From positions 1 through 64,000 of the forward strand of contig NZ_DASQNA010000038.1 of NCBI RefSeq assembly GCF_035645195.1: a stretch of DNA of 64,000 nt, in the 5' to 3' direction. The number at the start of each line of letters is the position of its first letter. The first letter of the stretch is position 1. Position numbers and translations under genes: made by a program. The DNA comes from Paenibacillus sp. GTDB taxonomy: Bacteria; Bacillota; Bacilli; Paenibacillales; YIM-B00363. Below the pieces are notes generated by a model. The model ran no database searches. It saw only the letters and a program-made list of their open reading frames with translations, and was not told the origin of the DNA. Below, piece after piece: positions 1 through 8,469 of the stretch.

Positions 1-1
1 A

Positions 2-103
2 AGGCGAATTGAGGAATATATCATTTTTTATAACCAAGGACGACCGCAAAGGAAATTAAACAAGCTGACGCCGGTTGAGTACCGACGTCAGCTTGCAGCC
101 TAG
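2..103 (+). CDS. IS3-family transposase OrfB, C-terminal fragment (cut by window start)
   Basis: The first 33 readable residues end in IEEYIIFYN, GRPQRKLN and LTPVEYRRQL, the typical C-terminal tail of IS3-family (IS150 type) OrfB integrases, followed by TAG. The catalytic DDE part lies outside the window. The element probably ends near position 141, where the sequence reads TTGACCA; IS3-family elements end in CA. It differs in sequence from the complete IS3 element at 13.2-14.9 kb, so it is not a copy of it. Family call is firm; the exact element end is inferred. Confidence 0.8.
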   Translation, partial: RRIEEYIIFYNQGRPQRKLNKLTPVEYRRQLAA

Positions 104-122
104 GGCTTATTTCCACTGTCCG

Positions 123-268
123 CTAAATGGGGCCTTGACCAGGTTCGGGAGGGGCGCTTTGTTTATCGATATAGAATTTATAAGTTTCGTTGACTTCGGA
201 ACTATACCAAGAAAAATTTCCGCTTAACCGCGGCAGCTCATCCTTGTAATGTACTTCGGTAGAAGTTT
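123..268 (-). pseudogene. truncated 3' gene remnant abutting the IS end
   Basis: The minus strand is open from about 268 to a TAG at 123-125 and encodes a protein-like tail containing HYKDELPRL, FSWYSSEVNETYKFYID and APPEP. Base composition is lower in GC than the neighbours. The last residues (GQGPI) and the stop fall inside the presumed IS right end, so the original 3' end appears to be lost. The 5' end merges into the neighbouring esterase in another frame with no ribosome binding site. I do not recognise the family. It may be a remnant trimmed by transposition, or chance. Confidence 0.35.
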
Positions 269-271
269 TTC

Positions 272-886
272 TTACTTCTCGGGGGCCATCGTTCGAGCGT
301 ACCAGGCCGCCGCCGCCTCGAGCTCCGGCCGCGTCAGCTGGTGCCCGTACGACTCCCAATGGACCGTCACGTCGGCGCCCGCGCCTTCGAGCAGCGACTG
401 CAGCTCTTCGGTTTCGGCCGTCGGGACGAGCGGGTCGTTCGACCCAGCGCCGATAAAGACCGGCAGGCCGGTCAGCTCCGGCAGCGGCACGCCGCGTCTC
501 GGCACCATCGGATGAAGCAGGATCGCCCCGCGCATCGCTTTCTCGTGGTGGAACAGGAGGCTTGCCGCGATGTTCGCGCCGTTCGAGTAGCCGACGGCGA
601 CGAGCCGCTCCCGAGCGAAGCCGTATTGCGACGACGCGTCGTGCACGAAGTTATGGAGCTCCTGCGTGCGGAAGACGAGGTCCTCCTCGTCGAACACGCC
701 TTCGGCGATGCGGCGGAAGAAGCGTGGCATGCCGTTCTCGAGCACGTTGCCGCGAACGCTGAGGACGGACGCTTGCGGATCGAGCAGCCCGGCGAGCGGC
801 AGCAGGCTCTCCTCGTTGCCTCCCGTACCGTGAAGCAGGAGCAGCACGGGCCGTTCTTCGGCGCCTTGGCGAAACAGATGCTTCAT
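272..886 (-). CDS. mhqD: MhqD-like carboxylesterase (alpha/beta hydrolase)
   Basis: A 204-residue alpha/beta hydrolase of the phospholipase/carboxylesterase (Abhydrolase_2) family. It opens with MKHLFRQG, has the oxyanion motif LLLHGTGGNE, the nucleophile elbow GYSNGAN (Ser in G-Y-S-N-G), an acid in GSNDPLVP and a C-terminal His in ESYGHQL. RGNVLENGMPRFFRR is close to B. subtilis MhqD, which belongs to the methylhydroquinone stress regulon. It starts 2 bp after the namA stop, so it is translationally coupled to an NADPH-dependent enone/quinone reductase, which fits an electrophile-detoxification role (inferred). Substrate is unknown. Confidence 0.85.
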   Translation of the reverse strand: MKHLFRQGAEERPVLLLLHGTGGNEESLLPLAGLLDPQASVLSVRGNVLENGMPRFFRRIAEGVFDEEDLVFRTQELHNFVHDASSQYGFARERLVAVGYSNGANIAASLLFHHEKAMRGAILLHPMVPRRGVPLPELTGLPVFIGAGSNDPLVPTAETEELQSLLEGAGADVTVHWESYGHQLTRPELEAAAAWYARTMAPEK

Positions 887-888
887 GG

Positions 889-1908
889 CTAAGTCCAGCC
901 CCTTTCGTACTGCTTCGGGATCGGCAGCTCGGCCTTCAGCGCCTTCGCGGCGTGCTGCGGCCAGTACGGGTTGCGCAGCAGCTCCCTGCCGAGGAAGACG
1001 AGGTCGGCGCGCCCCGCGCGGATAAGATGCTCCGCGAACGCGGGCTCTTCGATCAAGCCGACCGCGCCGACGGCGATGTCGGCTTCTCTGCGGATCGTCT
1101 CCGCGTACGGTACCTGATATCCGGGGTACGCTTCGACCCGCGCGGGCACGACGCCGCCGGAGCTGCAGTCGATCAGGTCGGCGCCGAGCGCCTTCGCTTC
1201 GCGCGCGAAGTAGACGAAATCTTCCGTCGCGTTCCCGCCCTCCGCGTATTCGTTCAAGCTCAGCCGGACGAAGAGCGGCCCGTCCCACGCGGCGCGGACC
1301 GCGAGAATCGTCTCGCCGAGCATCCGGAACCGGTTTTCCCGGGAGCCGCCGTAACCGTCCGTCCGCCGGTTGGCGAGCGGGGACAGAAACTCGTTCAGCA
1401 AGTAGCCGTGCGCGGCGTGGATCTCGACGACGTCGAAGCCGGCCGCCTTCGCGCGGACGACGCCGTCCCGGAACGCCGCGACCGCTTCCGCGATATCCCG
1501 CTCGGACATCTCCTCCGGCGTCCGGTACGTGCCGTCGAACGGCACGGCCGACGGTCCGACGATGCGTCCGTCCGCCCGGGATTTGCGTCCGGCGTGCGCC
1601 AGCTGGATGCCGATGCGGGCGCCCGCCGCCCGGCAGGCGTCGGCGACGTCGCGCAGGCCGCTTATGTGCTCGTCCGACCACACGCCCAAATCTTCGTTCG
1701 AAATGCGGCCTTCCGGTACGACCGCGGTCGCTTCAAGCACGATGAGTCCGACGCCCCCGGCCGCCCGGCTCGCATAATGCGTAATATGCCAAGGCGTGAC
1801 TTTGCCGTCGCGCTTTTCGCAGCTGTACATGCACATCGGGGACATAACGATCCGGTTTCGAAACCGGACGCCGCGGACCTCGTAAGGCGTAAATAACATG
1901 GATGACAT
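889..1908 (-). CDS. namA: NADPH dehydrogenase NamA (YqjM-type old yellow enzyme)
   Basis: A 339-residue FMN-dependent TIM-barrel ene-reductase. It shows [12 protein letters not shown] near residue 20 (the YqjM-type Cys and Tyr near FMN), QLAHAGRK, the catalytic pair in [24 protein letters not shown]-like [16 protein letters not shown] and [10 protein letters not shown], ending YERGWT. Length matches B. subtilis YqjM. It reduces activated alkenes and quinones with NADPH. AAAGGAGGGAGCCC precedes the ATG. First gene of a two-gene unit with the MhqD-like esterase and divergent from the diguanylate cyclase. Confidence 0.93.
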   Translation of the reverse strand: MSSMLFTPYEVRGVRFRNRIVMSPMCMYSCEKRDGKVTPWHITHYASRAAGGVGLIVLEATAVVPEGRISNEDLGVWSDEHISGLRDVADACRAAGARIGIQLAHAGRKSRADGRIVGPSAVPFDGTYRTPEEMSERDIAEAVAAFRDGVVRAKAAGFDVVEIHAAHGYLLNEFLSPLANRRTDGYGGSRENRFRMLGETILAVRAAWDGPLFVRLSLNEYAEGGNATEDFVYFAREAKALGADLIDCSSGGVVPARVEAYPGYQVPYAETIRREADIAVGAVGLIEEPAFAEHLIRAGRADLVFLGRELLRNPYWPQHAAKALKAELPIPKQYERGWT

Positions 1909-1955
1909 GGGCTCCCTCCTTTAGAACAATTTTCACATAAAAAAAGGAAATATCC

Positions 1956-1984
1956 AACCAAACGCGAATATATATTTCTTGGTT
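1956..1984. promoter_or_regulatory. inverted repeat AACCAA...TTGGTT in the namA/dgc intergenic region
   Basis: Perfect 6-bp arms AACCAA (1956-1961) and TTGGTT (1979-1984) lie in the AT-rich 100 bp between two divergent genes. The position suits a regulator that senses electrophiles (MhqR or YodB type), but the sequence alone does not identify the protein. Confidence 0.35.
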
Positions 1985-2014
1985 AGAAAGACCTATCACC
2001 GTAAGGAGCTTCTC

Positions 2015-3685
2015 ATGGATCATACGTTCAACGGAATTGATTTCCTATCGGCTCTTGCGTTGGCTCTTCTTTTCCTATACGTGCTGTTCACGAACGAAAT
2101 TCGGCAGCTGCATAAAGTATATATCGCCTTTCATCTCGCCATGATGATGTGGCCCTTCGGTATGTTTTCCTTATCCATGACTACCCATCCGGAGTACCAG
2201 TGGTATTACGTCAATTTGGCGTTCGTCGGCATATCGTTTCTCGGATACGGTTGGCTCATGTTTTCTCTGATGCTGACCCGAGGGCTGTACCGAATCAAGA
2301 GGGCCGGTTATCTGATTCTCGGCATGCCGGCGCTCGTCGCCGCGGTGCTCGTCACGTTGAATCCGCTGCACCACTTATTCGCCACGACCGCGACGAACTG
2401 GCTGGAAGACCGTTCGTACGGACCTGTCTTTCTATATTTGCTTGCGATCAGTATTTTGTACTTAGCGCTCGGCGGGAGCGTCATGATCCGCGCGCTGTTT
2501 CGGACGAAGGATTTCGCCTTCCGCCGGCAGCTCGTCCTCTTTTTGCTCGGGCAAACGATCATGCTGCTGCTCGCGCTTGCCGATACGGCGCTGACGTCGA
2601 CCCCTTGGTTTCCGGAATATCAGGATATGGAAGGGCTGACGTCGCTCGGCATCGTGTTCTCGGACATTTGCTTCGTCATCGCGATTCGCAAGAACAACGC
2701 TTTCCGGATCATTTCCATCGCGCTGCGGGAAGTCGTGGACAGCATGGACACCGGCATCGTCATCCTCGACGACCGCCATCATGTGCTGGACCGGAACGCG
2801 GTGGCGACGCGCTTCCTGCCGATGCAGATCGGGCAGCCCTTCCCGATCGAAATGCTCATGGAAGGGGCGCTCGAGCCCGGCTTCGGACGCAGCTTCTTGA
2901 GCTCTTATTTTCACGAGACGGGCAAGTTTCTGCAGACGGAAGTGCTCGTGCGGGAGCCCGGCGGCCCGTCGGCGCACGTATCCGTGCGCATTACGCCGAT
3001 TTACAGCGATAACGGCGTGTACGTGGGGCGCATCGTGACGATGCAGGACGTGACGGAATGGCGCCGGCTCGTTCTCGAATTGAACGACCGCAACGAGGAC
3101 TTGATGGCCCGCAACAGCGAGCTTACGATGATGCAGGAGGAGCTGTCGCTCGCCAACCGGAAGCTGGAGCTGCTGGCGACGACCGACCCGCTGACGGGCT
3201 GTTACAACCGCCGGTATTTGTTTCAGATGCTCGAATACCAGATCGCGGTCGAACAGCGCTACCACGTGCCGTTCTCGTTGCTGCTGTTCGACGTGGATCA
3301 TTTCAAGCAAATTAACGATACGTACGGGCATCATATCGGGGACGAGGTGCTCCGGCATACGGCCGCAGTTATTCGCTCGAGGCTGCGCGAGAGCGATATT
3401 TTCGCCCGGTACGGCGGGGAAGAGTTTACGATTTATTTGCCGCACACCGAGAAGAAGGATGCGCTCCGTCTGGCGGAGCAGCTGCGGCATATAGTAGAAT
3501 CGCAGATAGTGGAAACCGATCGGGGTCCCATTCAAATCACGATCAGCATGGGTCTCATCAGCATCGACGGGGACAGCTATGCCGGCGTGAACCCGAAGCA
3601 ATTCCTCGTGGAAGTGATTCGAAAAGCGGACGCGGCTTTATATTTGGCCAAAGAGCAGGGGCGCAACCGCGTCGTCGTGGCGTAA
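2015..3685 (+). CDS. membrane diguanylate cyclase (7TM-PAS-GGDEF)
   Basis: A 556-residue protein. Residues 1-220 carry about seven hydrophobic helices of the kind found as the 7TM N-terminal region of some histidine kinases. A PAS-like segment follows (about 235-340, VVDSMDTGIVILDDRHHVLDRN), then a short coiled stretch and a GGDEF domain (about 385-556). The active-site loop is intact as GGEEF at residues 467-471, and DPLTGCYNRRYLF and DVDHFKQINDTYGH are present, so c-di-GMP synthesis is expected. The ATG at 2015 is chosen because AAGGAG sits 8 nt upstream. No I-site check was made. Confidence 0.88.
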   Translation: MDHTFNGIDFLSALALALLFLYVLFTNEIRQLHKVYIAFHLAMMMWPFGMFSLSMTTHPEYQWYYVNLAFVGISFLGYGWLMFSLMLTRGLYRIKRAGYLILGMPALVAAVLVTLNPLHHLFATTATNWLEDRSYGPVFLYLLAISILYLALGGSVMIRALFRTKDFAFRRQLVLFLLGQTIMLLLALADTALTSTPWFPEYQDMEGLTSLGIVFSDICFVIAIRKNNAFRIISIALREVVDSMDTGIVILDDRHHVLDRNAVATRFLPMQIGQPFPIEMLMEGALEPGFGRSFLSSYFHETGKFLQTEVLVREPGGPSAHVSVRITPIYSDNGVYVGRIVTMQDVTEWRRLVLELNDRNEDLMARNSELTMMQEELSLANRKLELLATTDPLTGCYNRRYLFQMLEYQIAVEQRYHVPFSLLLFDVDHFKQINDTYGHHIGDEVLRHTAAVIRSRLRESDIFARYGGEEFTIYLPHTEKKDALRLAEQLRHIVESQIVETDRGPIQITISMGLISIDGDSYAGVNPKQFLVEVIRKADAALYLAKEQGRNRVVVA

Positions 3686-3755
3686 GGCGGACGGAATCGC
3701 CGCCCGCGGCGCGCGTCGGAGCGGCCGTAAGCGCGGCAACGGGAGGACGAAAAGT

Positions 3756-5291
3756 TTGGTTACAGTTACGGTAGGCATGGATATCGGGACGACAAACAGC
3801 AAGGTCGGCGTATTCGCGGAGGACGGGCGGCAGCTCGCGGTCGTCAGCCGGCCGACGGAGACGCTGTTCGACGAGCGGACAGGCATCAACTATTACGATC
3901 CGGAACGGATGTGGCGGTCGCTGTACGAGGCGCTGACCGAAGCTTTGGCGGCGGTAGACGGCGCTTCCGTCGCTTCGATCGGCATCGCGTCCATGGCGGA
4001 GAGCGGGCTCGTCGTCGAACGATCGACGGGCGTGCCTCGATCTCCGTTCCTGCCTTGGTTCGATACGTGCTCGGAGCCGCAGGCGGCGCTCATCAAGCGG
4101 GAGTCCGATCCGTTCGAGCGGTTCCGCCGCTCGGGGCTGCACGGCAGCTTCAAGCTTGGGCTCGCGAAGCTGCTGTGGATCAAGGAGCACGCCCCCGAGG
4201 CGTTCGAAGGCGGTGACCCCGCGTGGCTGTCGGCGTCGAGCTGGATCGCCTACCGGCTGAGCGGGCGGATGGCGTTCGACGATTCGCTCGCGGCGCGCAC
4301 GTACGCGTACCGGATCGATCGGCGCGAGTGGGACGTCGAGTTCGTGCGCCATTTCGGCTTGCCGGGGACGCTGTTCCCCGAGGCGGTCGCGGGCGGGCAG
4401 CCGATCGGCGTCGTGCTGCCGGAGCTGCGCGCGAACGGGCTCACCGAGCGGACGCAGGTGGCGATCGCCGGACACGACCACGTCGCGGCGGCTCTTGCGG
4501 TCGGCGCGGTGCGGCCGGGAACGGTGTACGATTCGATGGGCACGGCGGAGACGCTCGTCGGTACGCTGGACGAGCGGGAGCTGACGCGCGATGATTTCGA
4601 AGCGGGCCTGTCATTCGGCGTGCATATCGCGAAAGGCCGATATTTTTGGATGGGCGGCCAATCGTCGTCGGGCGGCTCGGTCGAATGGCTGCGGTCGCTG
4701 CTCGGCGATCCGCAGTTGTCGTATGAGCGCATCTTGGCGCTGTGCGCCGAAGCGCCGGAAGGGCCGACGGGCGCGCTGTACTTCCCGTATTTGGCGGGCA
4801 GCGGCGCGCCGAAGCCGGATTCGCGCGCCCGCGCGGCGTTCGTCGGGCTCGCGAAGTCGCACGGCAAGCCGGAGCTGCTGAAGGCGGCGCTCGAAGGCAC
4901 CGCGTATCAGCTGGAGATGATGAAGCGGAGCGCGGAGCGGCTGACGGGCGATCGGATCGACCGGCTGGTCGTCGTGGGCGGCGGCACGCGCAACCCGCTG
5001 TGGCTGTCCGTGAAGGCGGACATCACGGGCTGTTCGCTGTCGCTGCCGGGCATCCCGGAAGCGACGCTGCTCGGCGCGGCGCTTGCGTCCGGCATCGGCG
5101 CGGGGCTGTACGGCGGCGCGGAGGAAGCCGTCGACGCCGCCCGCCGCGGCCTCGCCGCGGACGGCGTCGCGGCGCGCGACATCGCGCCGGATCCGGCGCG
5201 GGCGGCGCGGTACCGCGCGCTGTACGAGCGCGGCTACGAGCCGCTCCAAGCGCCGCTGCGCGCGTTCTTCGCGGAAGCCGCGCAAATTTGA
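3756..5291 (+). CDS. FGGY-family carbohydrate kinase
   Basis: A 511-residue sugar kinase of the FGGY fold (actin-like ATPase). N-terminal GMDIGTTNSKVGVF is the phosphate-1 loop; C-terminal VVVGGGTRNPLWLSVKADI and LLGAALASGIGAGLYG form the adenosine side. The TTG start at 3756 is supported by GGGAGGA 8 nt upstream. It stands alone with a terminator just behind it and no sugar transporter or isomerase beside it, so the substrate (xylulose, fuculose, gluconate or another polyol) cannot be told from context. Confidence 0.85.
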   Translation: MVTVTVGMDIGTTNSKVGVFAEDGRQLAVVSRPTETLFDERTGINYYDPERMWRSLYEALTEALAAVDGASVASIGIASMAESGLVVERSTGVPRSPFLPWFDTCSEPQAALIKRESDPFERFRRSGLHGSFKLGLAKLLWIKEHAPEAFEGGDPAWLSASSWIAYRLSGRMAFDDSLAARTYAYRIDRREWDVEFVRHFGLPGTLFPEAVAGGQPIGVVLPELRANGLTERTQVAIAGHDHVAAALAVGAVRPGTVYDSMGTAETLVGTLDERELTRDDFEAGLSFGVHIAKGRYFWMGGQSSSGGSVEWLRSLLGDPQLSYERILALCAEAPEGPTGALYFPYLAGSGAPKPDSRARAAFVGLAKSHGKPELLKAALEGTAYQLEMMKRSAERLTGDRIDRLVVVGGGTRNPLWLSVKADITGCSLSLPGIPEATLLGAALASGIGAGLYGGAEEAVDAARRGLAADGVAARDIAPDPARAARYRALYERGYEPLQAPLRAFFAEAAQI

Positions 5292-5298
5292 TCTTGAG

Positions 5299-5325
5299 AG
5301 CCGACCCTGCGGGGTCGGCTTTTTT
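5299..5325 (+). terminator. rho-independent terminator after the FGGY kinase
   Basis: Nine-bp stem AGCCGACCC / GGGTCGGCT with a TGCG loop, followed by a T run, 8 bp after the kinase stop codon. Confidence 0.9.
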
Positions 5326-5352
5326 GCTGCGCGCCGCCGGGAAGAGGCGGAC

Positions 5353-5869
5353 GGTCGGCGGACGGGGGAAGATGGGTAGGAGGTAGGCATAATAAGCCAC
5401 CGGTGTTCCCATAAGAAGGGAACAACTTACCCATAAACGGGGCCGGGGCGTGGCGGTTGGTCGGCGGACGGGCGAAGATGGGTAGGAGGTAGGCATAATA
5501 AGCAACCGGTGTTCCCATAAGAAGGGTAGGACCTTCCCATAAGGGGGCCGGGGCGTGGCGGTTAATCGGCGGACGGGCGAAGAAGGGTAGGAGGTAGGCA
5601 AAATAAGCCACCGGTGTTCCCATAAGAAGGGTAGAACCTACCCATAAGGGGGCCGGGGCGTGGCGGTTGATCGGCGGACGGGCGAAGATGGGTAGGAGGT
5701 AGGCATAATAAGCAACCGGTGTTCCCATAAGAAGGGAACAACCTACCCATAAACGGGGCCGGGGCGTGGCGGTTGGTCGGCGGACGGGCGAAGATGGGTA
5801 GGAGGTAGGCGTAATAAGCCACCGGTGTTACCAAAAGAAGGGTAGAACCTACCCATAAGGGGGCCGGGG
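5353..5869. repeat. five-copy 105/106-bp tandem repeat array
   Basis: Five near-identical units, with the landmark GATGGGTAGGAGGTAGGCAT beginning at about 5371, 5477, 5582, 5687 and 5793 (spacing 106, 105, 105, 106). Units contain small dyads such as GTTCCC-ATAAGAA-GGGAAC and GGGTAG-AAC-CTACCC, with compensating variation between copies. No credible gene is present in the gap from 5292 to 6225. Open frames on either strand only reflect the repeat. The TTCCCATAA motif also recurs in the array at 30.6 kb. Confidence 0.92.
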
Positions 5870-5925
5870 TGCTGCCGTATCGGAGGCCGGAACGCTGCGG
5901 AACGTGGCTGAGTTGGCCGGAGCGC

Positions 5926-6099
5926 GGGCTGGAGCGTGGGCAAACTGGCCTGGAGGGGATCGGAGCTGGGCTTGGCTGCTGCTGGAACGTGGCCGGAGCG
6001 GGGCCGGACGCGGACGGACGGGGGCCGGAGCGCACCTCGGAGCGAGGGCTAGAGCGGGGGCTGGAGCGTGGCCAAACTGGCCTGGAGGGGATCGGAGCT
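5926..6099. repeat. 42-bp direct repeat pair, 132 bp apart
   Basis: Positions 5926-5967 and 6058-6099 match at 41 of 42 bases, beginning GGGCTGGAGCGTGG and ending GGGATCGGAGCT. The intervening DNA is G-rich with shorter imperfect repeats of the GGAGCG type. It continues the gene-free repeat region. Confidence 0.8.
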
Positions 6100-6189
6100 A
6101 AGTGCCGGTGCGCTGCAAGAGGCAAACGGCGAAGATAGCGCTAGCCCGGCGGCTGCGGAGAACAGGCGACTGCTCGCCCCAATACCGCG

Positions 6190-6215
6190 AAAAACCGGCC
6201 CCGCAAGGGCCGGCT
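6190..6215 (-). terminator. terminator of the NlpC/P60 gene
   Basis: Read on the minus strand: stem AGCCGGCCC / GGGGCCGGT followed by TTTTTCG, immediately after the stop of the lipoprotein gene at 6226. Confidence 0.85.
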
Positions 6216-6225
6216 CCGCGAACGA

Positions 6226-6918
6226 TTACTTCAAAATCGAACCGCCGTACAAGAATCGATACTCCCAGTGCCGTCCCCGGAAGTCGTCGATGCGGACGCC
6301 GCCCGACTCCTTCGAGTACGTATGCAGCACTTTGCCGTTGCCGAGATAAATGCCGTCGTGCGTGACCCGCTGTTTCATTTTGTCGATGCCTTTGTAATTC
6401 GACGCCTTGGATCCGCGGTAGCTCATGAAGAACATAATGTCCCCGGGCTTAAGATCCTGCCAGCGCCGCACGATGCGGCCGTTGGACTTCGCGTACGCAG
6501 CTTGCGAGCGGGAGTCCCCCGGCAGTTTGATCTTCACGCCTTCCAAATACGCCTGCCGAACGAAGTCCGAGCAGTCGAACGTGCGGGTCGACGTACGGCT
6601 CGAGCCGAACTCGTACGGCCTGCCCATATACTTCTTGCCCGCGTTGATGACGGCTTCCCGGCGCCCGTCGTTGACCGCGAACAGCGACACGTCGCCGTCC
6701 GTCTGCTGCTGAGCCATGCCGCCTCGCTGCGCCTGCGCGCCGCCGCCGTCCACCTGCTGCATGCGCGCGCCGCCGCCTCGATTCGCCTGATCCAGCTGCG
6801 CAGTGTTTTGCCCGTCCCGCGCCTGGTTCGCGCCCGTCTGCGGCTGCTGGCCGCACGCGGCCAAAGCGGCGCACAGTATGGCGATCGCGATCGAAAACCG
6901 CGCTCTCGCTTTGATCAT
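6226..6918 (-). CDS. NlpC/P60-family cell-wall hydrolase lipoprotein
   Basis: A 230-residue protein starting MIKARARF with a signal peptide and lipobox LAAC (Cys about residue 22), so probably a membrane-anchored lipoprotein. A low-complexity Gln/Gly/Ala linker (about 25-85) precedes a C-terminal NlpC/P60 domain. Catalytic Cys is in TFDCSDFVRQAY (about 116) and His in VTHDGIYLGNGKVLH (about 187). Such domains cleave peptidoglycan stem peptides. The ATG at 6918 is preferred over one 33 bp upstream because GGAGGG lies just before it. Confidence 0.88.
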   Translation of the reverse strand: MIKARARFSIAIAILCAALAACGQQPQTGANQARDGQNTAQLDQANRGGGARMQQVDGGGAQAQRGGMAQQQTDGDVSLFAVNDGRREAVINAGKKYMGRPYEFGSSRTSTRTFDCSDFVRQAYLEGVKIKLPGDSRSQAAYAKSNGRIVRRWQDLKPGDIMFFMSYRGSKASNYKGIDKMKQRVTHDGIYLGNGKVLHTYSKESGGVRIDDFRGRHWEYRFLYGGSILK

Positions 6919-7056
6919 GGTTCGCCCTCCTCGAAAAATAAGGACCTTCAAGCTTGAAGTCCTGTTGTATTTTTCGCTTGCGGGAGAACGCTTATGTGCG
7001 CGTGCGGCGGCAGGGCGGATGGGAAATTGCCCCGGCGCGACGGCAGGGGCGAACCG

Positions 7057-7641
7057 TTATTCCGCGCCGCCGGAGCCGCCGAGCGGGTACCGCTGCAGCG
7101 CCTCGTACGCGGGTTTCTGCCCGAACCGCGTCCGGTACAGGATCAGCTCGTCGGCGCGCCACGGCGAAGGCGCCGGCGCGGCCGCCGCCAGGCGCCCCGC
7201 GTGCGCGGCGAAAGCGTCCCCGCGGTAGCGGCGCGCCGCCGTGATATGCGCCCGGAACGGGCGCGTATCCCGCGCCACGCCGCACTGCGCGGCGGCGGCG
7301 TCGACACGCGCGTGCAGCGCGCGCAGCGCATCGACGGCGCCGGTCACGCCGCACCAGAGAATGTCGGGCGCGCCGCCGCGCCGCCCGAACGTATCGAAGC
7401 CCCCGAGCGCGAGACCGAAGGGGGCGGCGTCCGCGACGGCTTCGCGCACCGGGCCGGCGAGCCGTTCCGCAAGCGACGGATCGACGTCGCCGATGAACTT
7501 GACCGTGACGTGGTAATCGGCCGGATGGGTCCACGAAGCGAACGGAACTTCACTCCGAAGGGCGGCGCACGCGTCGGACAGCGCCTCCCGGGCTTCCGCG
7601 CCGAGCGAAATCGCGTAAAACAACCGTATGGCAGATGTCAT
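7057..7641 (-). CDS. thpR: RNA 2',3'-cyclic phosphodiesterase ThpR
   Basis: A 194-residue two-histidine (2H) phosphodiesterase. The two catalytic HxT motifs are HVTVKFIGDV (about residue 42) and HITAARR (about 127), with LFYAISL at the N terminus typical of the LigT/ThpR family. It opens 2',3'-cyclic phosphate ends in RNA. AGGAGAG lies 8 nt before the ATG at 7641. It stands alone and diverges from the sigma-factor gene. Confidence 0.88.
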   Translation of the reverse strand: MTSAIRLFYAISLGAEAREALSDACAALRSEVPFASWTHPADYHVTVKFIGDVDPSLAERLAGPVREAVADAAPFGLALGGFDTFGRRGGAPDILWCGVTGAVDALRALHARVDAAAAQCGVARDTRPFRAHITAARRYRGDAFAAHAGRLAAAAPAPSPWRADELILYRTRFGQKPAYEALQRYPLGGSGGAE

Positions 7642-7768
7642 AGAAGACTCTCCTAGTTTTCGTAATTCTATAAAATGTAACACAACCGTAATACTAGATT
7701 GACCTGGAGTTAACAATCCGCGGGTATAGTAAGGATGACCCCCTTTTTGAATAGATATGCCTCTTGAA

Positions 7769-7791
7769 GCCCGCGGCAGAGTGTCGCGGGC
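7769..7791 (+). terminator. terminator-like hairpin upstream of the sigma-factor gene
   Basis: Stem GCCCGCG / CGCGGGC with a short loop, followed by ATTTTCCTCTTTT. No plus-strand gene lies upstream, so it could end a short leader transcript starting near a TATAGT hexamer at about 7728, or act as an attenuator for the sigma-factor gene. Promoter support is weak because the TTGACC upstream is spaced 20 bp. Confidence 0.5.
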
Positions 7792-7804
7792 ATTTTCCTC
7801 TTTT

Positions 7805-7826
7805 AGAAAATTCTTCTAGATTTTCT
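7805..7826. promoter_or_regulatory. inverted repeat AGAAAAT...ATTTTCT before the sigma-factor gene
   Basis: Seven-bp perfect arms separated by 8 bp, 14 bp upstream of a TAAAAT hexamer (7840-7845). This may be an operator for the sigma-factor promoter. Confidence 0.35.
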
Positions 7827-7851
7827 ATGGTTTAGATGGTAAAATTTCCTA

Positions 7852-8469
7852 TTGAACAAGAACGGTGGTCAATACCGGTCGGAAATGGAAGTGAAGGATT
7901 TGCCTGTGGCGGAGGCGCGATTCGGTCGCTTGGTGACGATTTACGGGGAGCGCGTATACCGGAAGGCGTACGGCATGGTGAAAGACCCCTACTTGGCGCA
8001 GGATGTCATGCAGGAAACGTTCCTGAAGGCGTTCCGTCATCTGGACACGGTGCAGGACGAACGGCGCGCGGGCGCCTGGTTGTCCAAAATCGCGGCGAAC
8101 GCGGCCATCGATCTTATGCGCAAGCGCAAATGCTGGAACGGCGTTCCGACGGAAGCGAACACGCTCGCATGGTTGTGCGGCGCGGCGTCGGGACGCGTGG
8201 AAGAAGAAGTGCTGTGCAAGCTGGGCGCGGAGATGCTTCATGCCCAAATCGAACGCCTGCACCCGGCGTACCGGGACGTCGTTCGGATGAAAGTGACGCA
8301 CGGTCTCAAGGACGCGGAGATCGCCGAGAAGCTCGGCGTATCCGTCGGCACCGTCAAATCGCGCTTCCACCGCGCGAAGCGGATCATTCGGGGCTGGATC
8401 GACGACTCGCCTGCCAAAGCCGGAACATCTCCAGAGCATTACGCAAATGAGCGGCTTCTTCTTCCGTGA
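7852..8469 (+). CDS. ECF-like RNA polymerase sigma factor
   Basis: A sigma-70-family protein of about 195-205 residues with region 2 (YRKAYGMVKDPYLAQDVMQETFLKAF, RRAGAWLSKIAANAAIDLMRK) and region 4 (LHPAYRDVVRMKVTHGLKDAEIAEKLGVSVGTVKSRFHRAKR). The TTG at 7852 gives the longest frame; the ATG at 7885 is an alternative and neither has a strong ribosome binding site. No anti-sigma gene follows. Its last 86 bp overlap the 3' end of the convergent XRE gene. Confidence 0.85.
   Translation: MNKNGGQYRSEMEVKDLPVAEARFGRLVTIYGERVYRKAYGMVKDPYLAQDVMQETFLKAFRHLDTVQDERRAGAWLSKIAANAAIDLMRKRKCWNGVPTEANTLAWLCGAASGRVEEEVLCKLGAEMLHAQIERLHPAYRDVVRMKVTHGLKDAEIAEKLGVSVGTVKSRFHRAKRIIRGWIDDSPAKAGTSPEHYANERLLLP

Noticed and set aside
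5023-6125. Minus-strand repetitive proteins across the 105-bp array
   Set aside because: Repetitive frames shift with the 105/106 alternation and have no start signals.
7698-7733. Sigma-A promoter TTGACC/TATAGT for the sigma-factor gene
   Set aside because: The spacer is 20 bp, too long for confidence; kept only as a possible leader start.
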